From an uncultured Halomonas sp. (GTDB lineage Bacteria > Pseudomonadota > Gammaproteobacteria > Pseudomonadales > Halomonadaceae): 64,000 nt of DNA. Below the pieces are notes generated by a model. That model worked only from the letters and a program-made list of their open reading frames with translations, did no database searches and was not told the DNA's origin. Both the position numbers and the translations under genes were made by a program. Shown piece after piece: positions 62,427 through 64,000 of the stretch. The number at the start of each line of letters is the position of its first letter. The stretch's first letter is position 1. Location of the stretch: positions 186,001 through 250,000 of the forward strand of contig NZ_CANMTQ010000002.1 of assembly GCF_947500835.1 (NCBI RefSeq), given 5' to 3'.

Positions 62427-64000
62427 CCGACGCAGAGCTGCTGACGCTTGCCAATCGGCGCCTGCTGGCCAAGGCCCTGGCGGAGTCCTGTTTCGAGGGC
62501 AGCCTTGAGGCGATCGCTCGCGAGGACGGCTTTCTTGTCGCGCTTGCCGACGAGGTGCACTACCGATTTCGCGCCACGCGAAGCCTCTGGGACTGGCTCG
62601 TCATCGAGCCGGACAGCATCACCCGCAACGGTGCGCCGGCCCACAGCCCGCAGCAGTTCTTGCTAGATGCCCAGACGAGCTTCGACATCGACGATATTCT
62701 GCTCGGTAATCTGCTGGCTGAACTCAACAACACCCTGTACAGCGATGTTCAGACCTTGAAGCGCCAGCAGCGCTGGACCGCACTTGAACTGTCTACGCTG
62801 GACGGCATCACCCTGCAAAGCCTGCTGGACGGCCATCCCAAGCTCTTGGCTAATAAAGGAAGAATTGGCTGGGGGATAAACGAGCTTGCCCGTTATGCTC
62901 CGGAGGCCGGCAAGACCTTCGAACTGCGCTGGCTCGGGGTGCGCATTCAGGACTGCACCAGCGCCATCAGCGAAGTTGATGACTGGCAGGCGCTATGGAA
63001 AGCCTCCTTGTCCGCGGAGGATCTAGACTATGTTCGCCAATGCCTGGCACGGCAGAATCTGAGTTTGAAAGAAGTGCGTCTGCTGCCGGTACACCCTTGG
63101 CAGTGGCAGCACCATATCGCCATTCAGTACGCGGAGTCGCTGGCGAGCGGCGCACTTATCGATTTTGGCGAACTGCAGGGGGACTATCGCGCCCAGCTCT
63201 CCCTGCGCACTCTAAGTGGCCCGGGCGATGTCGACATCAAGCTGGCCCTGACGCTGCTCAATACTTCCTGCTTTCGCGGCATCCCCGGACGCTATATCGC
63301 CATCGGCCCGATCTTGAGCGATTGGCTCACCCGGCTGACCCAAAACGATCCCGAGCTGTCGCCTTTGATCGTCCAGCGGGAGCTGGCGGGCATTCACTGC
63401 CCGGCCCCCTGGCAGGAAGCGCTGTCCGGTACCCCCTATCGCTACCAGGAAATGCTCGGCGCCATCTGGCGAGAAAGCCTGGAGGCAAGACTCAAAGACG
63501 ATCAGCTTAGCCGCCCCTTGGCCGCCTTCATGCACAGCGACATGGCGGGCGATAGCCTGATCGGCACACATATTCGCCAATCAGGTCTCTCGGTGGAGAC
63601 GTGGCTGCGCCGGTTGTTCGAGGTCACCGCGGTACCGCTTTATCATCTGATGTGCGCCTACGGCGTCGGGGTGATTGCCCACGGCCAGAATCTGACCGTG
63701 ATACTCGAACGACATGCGCCGGTAGCCGGCGCCATCAAGGATTTTCACGGCGACCTGCGGCTATGGGAAGAGCCTTTGGCAGTAAAGGCCGGTTTGCCTC
63801 AGGTTGCGGCAAAGGCACTGACCCACCTGCCGGCCCATTACCTGATTCACGATCTGGTCACCGGCTATCTGATCACCACCCTGCGCTTCATCTCGCCCTT
63901 GGTAGCCCGGGACTTGAATTATCCGGAAAGCGCCTTCTATCGTCTGCTGGGGGAAACGCTGATGACCTATCAGCGGCGCCAACCGCATCTGGCGAAAAGC
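62423..64000 (+). CDS. second IucA/IucC-family NIS synthetase (partial, C-terminus beyond window)
   Basis: The first 526 codons of a second NIS synthetase; no stop before the right edge. ATP-binding HPKLLANKGRIGWG (near residue 137), LPVHPWQWQHH, LSLRTLSGPGDVDIKLALTL, NTSCFRGIPGRY and CAYGVGVIAHGQNLTVILER mark the family. With the first synthetase it would attach the two arms of a citrate-type hydroxamate siderophore. Start overlaps the acetylase stop by ATGA. Confidence 0.9.
   Translation, partial: MTDAELLTLANRRLLAKALAESCFEGSLEAIAREDGFLVALADEVHYRFRATRSLWDWLVIEPDSITRNGAPAHSPQQFLLDAQTSFDIDDILLGNLLAELNNTLYSDVQTLKRQQRWTALELSTLDGITLQSLLDGHPKLLANKGRIGWGINELARYAPEAGKTFELRWLGVRIQDCTSAISEVDDWQALWKASLSAEDLDYVRQCLARQNLSLKEVRLLPVHPWQWQHHIAIQYAESLASGALIDFGELQGDYRAQLSLRTLSGPGDVDIKLALTLLNTSCFRGIPGRYIAIGPILSDWLTRLTQNDPELSPLIVQRELAGIHCPAPWQEALSGTPYRYQEMLGAIWRESLEARLKDDQLSRPLAAFMHSDMAGDSLIGTHIRQSGLSVETWLRRLFEVTAVPLYHLMCAYGVGVIAHGQNLTVILERHAPVAGAIKDFHGDLRLWEEPLAVKAGLPQVAAKALTHLPAHYLIHDLVTGYLITTLRFISPLVARDLNYPESAFYRLLGETLMTYQRRQPHLAKS

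Overview
The window reads as chromosomal DNA of a halophilic gammaproteobacterium, most likely Halomonas or a close relative. This rests on GC-rich coding with dense Shine-Dalgarno starts, TRAP and betaine-type transporters, a bacterial soxBDAG-glyA cluster, an NhaC antiporter, and many amino-acid and methylamine catabolic genes. No rRNA, tRNA, CRISPR array, integrase or IS element was seen. Assignment to a genus is inference.

Layout. 1-3819: a class III aminotransferase cut by the left edge, then a TAXI-type TRAP system whose binding protein is circularly permuted and whose permease has a frameshifted N-terminus at an A9 run. 3848-13939: a lysine/pipecolate/hydroxylysine cluster with an AmaR-like LysR regulator, AmaB (ALDH7), a fused kinase-phospholyase resembling human hydroxylysine kinase plus 5-phosphohydroxylysine phospholyase, a binding protein with a premature stop, an SNF-family transporter with a small partner, AmaA and DpkA. 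14076-15503: a lipoprotein and the T6SS protein Hcp, with a sigma-54-like promoter and three upstream inverted repeats. 15908-24417: soxG, soxA, soxD, soxB, glyA and nhaC, all on the minus strand. 24873-29090: cysJ, cysI and a 1-Cys peroxiredoxin. 29196-32858: a split membrane PQQ dehydrogenase and a GlxA/AraC regulator.

33005-43474 is a visibly AT-richer block: an N-carbamoylsarcosine-amidase-like hydrolase, a dctPQM TRAP transporter, a LysR regulator, an NCS1 permease and hydantoinase subunits HyuB/HyuA. A matching ~55-bp sequence lies upstream of dctP and of hyuA. With sox and glyA it suggests a route from creatinine or N-methylhydantoin through N-carbamoylsarcosine and sarcosine to glycine and serine. 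44075-45975: rmuC and a GNAT. 46086-52318: two GlxA regulators, two TauD/BBOX-like dioxygenases (one coupled to an HD-domain diiron-type protein) and a betaine-type binding protein, pointing to quaternary-amine catabolism.

52331-56680: an aminotransferase broken by an in-frame TGA, then a polar amino-acid ABC transporter. 56740-57374: a vapBC toxin-antitoxin pair with its operator. 57495-58982: a DHA2-type MFS exporter. 59035-64000: a Fur-box-like site, a small RTX-repeat protein, and an NIS siderophore operon (two IucA/IucC synthetases around a GNAT) that runs off the right edge. Three separate genes carry a single disabling lesion, so either local gene decay or sequence error should be kept in mind.
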